NCBI GenBank assembly: GCA_934045075.1
Contig: OW203729.1
Location: 5,799,816 to 5,863,815, forward strand
Length of the DNA stretch: 64,000 nucleotides
Reading direction: 5' to 3'
Source: Yponomeuta sedellus
Taxonomy: Eukaryota; Arthropoda; Insecta; Lepidoptera; Yponomeutidae
Shown: positions 60,347-64,000 of the stretch, piece by piece
How positions within the stretch are numbered: position 1 is the stretch's first letter
Layout: each line of letters begins with the position of its first letter
The notes under the pieces: generated by a model
Told to the model about the DNA's origin: nothing
The model's database searches: none
Seen by the model: only the letters and a program-made list of their open reading frames with translations
Made by a program: the position numbers and the translations under genes

Positions 60347-60593
60347 TGATTATATTATTTTTAATGCACTAACCCGTGCTAAGGACAATTTTAAAAACCT
60401 AGAGGCTAAAAATTCCACCTCTGTACCATTCTGTACGTAATACTTACAGAGAATATTGTAAAGAGGTTCGAAATTTCACTGATGCCGGTGAGACGCCTAT
60501 TAGCTCAGTTGGTAAGAGCGCTGGCACGGATAGCCAGAGGTCGCGGGGTCGAATCCCGGCATGGGTGGAATTTTTAGCCTCTAAATAGGTTTT
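60347..60593 (+). repeat. Palindromic tRNA-headed SINE with 13-bp target duplication
   Basis: AAAACATTTTACA flanks both sides (60334-60346, 60594-60606). The right part is a tRNA-like head in plus orientation: A box tagctcagttggtaagagcg, then ctggcacggatagccag and B box ggggtcgaatcccg. It runs into atgggtggaatttttagcct. The left end is the inverse tail (atgcactaacccgtgctaag, aaacctagaggctaaaaatt). It lies 52 bases past the T-box exon donor. Confidence 0.85.
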
Positions 60594-60606
60594 AAAACAT
60601 TTTACA

Positions 60607-63600
60607 GTACATCGCATAAAAAATAACATGTGCAAAGGCATAACATGTCAGTCTGTCAAAAATCTTTATTGAGAAATGCAATTTGCCTCGGTGAATTTTG
60701 AAGTCCTTCCATTGAATCTAGTATAACGTGGCTCAGGAGCAAGTGTCAAGTGTGTTCCCTTAAGTGAGTGTTATAATTTCATTGTAAATAAGTGCTAAAG
60801 CGACAGCGAAGTTGGTTCGTAGTTATGCCATTTCAAAAGAACCGCAATTTAATTATTTAAGAAAAATAAAAGTTAAGTTTCATGAATAATAATTGAAATG
60901 GTATGGTATGGTAAGGTATGAAATTGGGTGTGAGTGAATGTGTGTGTATATGTGTGTATGAAATAGTACGAGTGTATGTTGGAAAATTTGTATATACATG
61001 AATTACTTTATTTTTAATTCGTTAATGAAATAGTTCACAATAAGACAGGTCCGAAGCAATATAATTCATCGACTAATATTTGTACACTGCTGAATTTAAG
61101 TTTTCCCTTAGGATAAGACACGTTACGCATTTAGGTACTCGGTCATATCATATTTATCCTGCTACCTGGCAATCTTTTCATCGACGAATCAGAGCAAATC
61201 TGCATGTGATTTCTTTATTTACTAGTTTGTTTTAATTTTACAAAGTGATAGATTATAGGCATCACAATAGGCATATAATAGGTATTGCAATAGCAATATT
61301 ATAAGCATTGCAAAATGTTGCTCGCAATGCTTACAAGTAAGTAGGTAATCAAGTTGACTAATTGTTCAAACATGTGCAAAATTCTGGTAGCAATTACATT
61401 AAAATTGTGGCTTTCACTAAAACTTCACGTTAACAACTTTATATAAATTGGTTAACGGTTTGCTATGCCAATTTTTATCTTTACCACGATGATATTTTTA
61501 AAAGTAGTGGTTTATTTTCTTAAATCACCATCAATGAAAATTTATCTCTATAAATACAACTACTGTTGAAATAACGGTAAAACCTGCCAAACATTTTATC
61601 ATTAACGATACATTAAACCATTTTGAATAAGCAGAAGATTAAAATTGTATTCTTTTTTATAAAATTTGATGAAGTTCAAAACAAAAATCAAAATGGAAGA
61701 AACGGTTTTCAGGTTTTGCGTTTCAATAACAACTTGTTCTAACCTAATCCACCCACACTGCATTTAGACAGTGCTTCAGTCCTTTCGGATCACCAAGTTC
61801 AACATGCGTCCGAATCACTTAAAATGTTTGAAAAAAAAACTGGCAAACAAGCCTGGGGCATCCACCGCAGGCCAATTAAATGATACAGCTGTCGCAATTC
61901 CAGAATCAAATTTTGGAGAACGCGTTAGGGCCGCTCTAAACTTTTATTATCCGACTTAAAAAATAAGGAGGTTTTAGGTTCTTCTTTATTTATAGTGTGC
62001 TCAGCAATTTCTCAACGCTTGAATTTGCCAGTCCGTGGTGGGTGCGCGTGGTGATCAAGCCCATACTCTATACATGAGAGAAGGCCTGTGCATATAACCT
62101 TAAAAAAATGTTAACTGATAATTCCTTACCACAATTCAACAAAACTGTGCTCATGCCACCGTCGTGAATTACATTTACTCCATTTTTTATGAGACCCTGG
62201 TCTATCACTACTTAAAAACTTTTCTATGAACTCTTCGCCTACTGTAGTCTGCAACAACCCTAACCCACCATAAATTAAACAAAAGTTGAACAAAAACTGA
62301 ACGAAAAGCTATTAGGGCTGCTGAATCTGACGCGAGGCTTGTTAACGCTGGGCGCCTCCGGACCTCCGTCATAGACAAAACAAACATCTGCCGGCCAATT
62401 TGTGCATTTCTCTAAATGGCCTCGCACAAATTACACCTTATTATAAGCTTGTTTGCTTTACGACGGTACCCCCTCAATTACGATTCCTTTTTTTTCACCT
62501 CCTCGATCGATAATGTGGAGTGAACAAATTATATGGTTGGCCACCGCGACATCGGCGCCTTCCTGCATCCCAGGGCCCGCTCGCGCTGTTGACGCGCTCG
62601 TACTAATTACACATTCATCTCGTCATTAACGGACGCAGCCCTATAGGCTCGCCCGAAGAAAGTCCGATCGATAACGACTGCCATTAAAATAAAAATATTC
62701 AATAATTAATGCCTGGTAATTACCACCGTGAGAGCTGACCGCGCCATTACTGGCGGGCAAAAAGGCGAGCGTTTCCGCGCGCGCATAGCTGCGGCTTGTC
62801 GGGGCCGTCGCGGCGTGTTTTTGCGCGCGCGTGTAATTAGCCGCGCTCATCTCGCGCTGTCATCTCCTTAACACGTTTTTTTCGACAGCGCAGACCACCG
62901 CCAGCGCGAGGCATCCCGAACATTTACCGCTTTATCCGTGCTGTTGTTGAATCTCGTTGAGGGCCTGATTCTTGCCCTTTTTGTTCGTGTTAGAGGTCAG
63001 TTTTGTTTGTCTTATATTATTAATGAGGAGCGGCCGGGGGCGCGCCGGCGCCGGCCCTGGCGCCACGCGGCCAAACCGCCCGGGAATATTTCAAATTTAT
63101 TCCCCGTACTGAACACTACGCGTCTACGCTTCAACTTAATTAACTCCGTGACTCTCCTGCCTAGGTAAATTGGTCGCTGCGTATACTATTCAAACACATT
63201 GAATCCTGAGTACCTACAATGTTTGTTAGTTTTAAGCCGCAGCTTTCTTCACACCCCGTAGTTCGTACTGCTCTTGAGATAAAAACAACTACTACGTACT
63301 TTCATAGGAAGGCTCCGTAGGTGGATTAGAAGTGCAAACAGATGCAGTTGGTTGGGCGGCGCGTTTGTCAGACGCACATAGCCGCGGTTAACACCTGCCG
63401 CGTAGCTTGCTTGCTTTAGGCGTTAGAGCTTGGGATTCCACCTAACAACCTGTGGGACTGTTGGCTTTACCATCTACCTATGTGTGAAGAGTATCCCAGC
63501 TTATGTGTAGTGAGAGGTTTTCTCGTTTCGAATATGTGCTGTGGTTTTTTTTAAAGTTGACGGAATCTATAATTATTGGTAATGTTTAGCTCAACGCTTG

Positions 63601-64000
63601 TAACAGCTGCACAACATATTAGCCCCATGACACACATCCCGATATGGTGCCCAAAAATATTTGTAATATTTCAACTTTGAAGGACATGTTCCATCTGTTC
63701 CCTAAGATAACTCTTATGCCTCAATAATCGACGAATAAACAAACACTGGTTAGAATAGAGTGGGTTATTTGTTTTTTCTCAAAATTGAAATATGACAAAT
63801 GGGCGGGCGGGCGGCGCGGAGCGCGCTCGCGTGTCGCCGCGCGGACCTCCCGCCATTTTAAAAACAAACACACAGCACACAAAAACTCGTTATTTATTCT
63901 CGTGTTATTCGGCGGGAAGGGCGCGCCCGAATTCGCTTGAAAAAATCATAAGTTATAATTAAAAAGGCCTGCGCATGCGCTCGTGTTTGGAGGCTACGCT
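60607..64000. other. T-box gene intron/flank, no exon recognised
   Basis: A repeat of the gccaatccgcggtgg class is at 61995-62105 (ttgccagtccgtggtgggtg, gagagaaggcctgtgc). The stretch 62580-63120 and the end 63800-63930 are GC-rich; the latter contains ctcccgccattttaaaaac, a possible Pho/YY1 or E2F-like site. The 62-codon frame at 61771-61959 (ending NFGERVRAALNFYYPT) may be a transposase C-terminus, but I cannot confirm it. Confidence 0.45.

Noticed and set aside
60490..60560. A tRNA gene (tagctcagttggtaagagcg)
   Set aside because: It is embedded in a repeat with a 13-bp target duplication and continues into a tail shared with other copies, so it is a SINE head.

Overview
The window looks like a lepidopteran (moth or butterfly) nuclear genome. 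It has AT-rich non-coding DNA, spliced genes with GT-AG introns, and a dense load of insect-type mobile elements: tRNA-derived SINEs, RTE-like LINE tails, a Penelope-like element, MITE-like inverted repeats and a THAP/YqaJ DNA transposon. There are no operons, bacterial genes or CRISPR arrays.

Three host genes are visible. (1) 19738-19931 (-) is a first coding exon of a Nemo-like kinase (nemo/NLK). It ends inside the glycine-rich loop and the rest of the gene is not visible here, so it is probably beyond position 1. (2) 28466-49533 (-) is a complete UBE3B-type HECT ubiquitin ligase. I could join 20 coding exons in phase into 1079 residues, with an N-terminal IQ motif and a C-terminal catalytic cysteine. 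(3) 55835-60295 (+) is the 5' end of a T-box transcription factor. It has two candidate first coding exons, and the T-box begins in the exon at 60178-60295; the rest lies beyond the right edge.

Layout: 1-5040 is intergenic or nemo-intron DNA with SINEs and fold-backs. 5042-9277 is an ISL2EU-like transposon with a THAP-DDE transposase (+) convergent on a SAP-SWIM-YqaJ nuclease (-). 9278-19700 is non-coding with old repeats. 19738-20420 is the nemo first exon and its GC-rich promoter. 20420-28465 is intergenic and carries a Penelope GIY-YIG remnant. 28466-49533 is UBE3B, whose introns hold a decayed second YqaJ element, Penelope pieces and many SINEs. 49534-55830 is intergenic repeats. 55835-64000 is the T-box locus.

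The main oddities are these. A 163-bp tandem array of the exon encoding the start of the HECT domain lies inside UBE3B intron 13; four copies are identical and open, and are phase-compatible as alternative exons. A tRNA-headed SINE family has inverted-repeat ends, with three copies flanked by exact 11-13 bp target-site duplications. The THAP/YqaJ transposon looks intact. UBE3B has a probable GC-AG intron. The T-box gene may use a secretory-like alternative N-terminus. All homology calls come from recognising motifs by eye; no database search was run.
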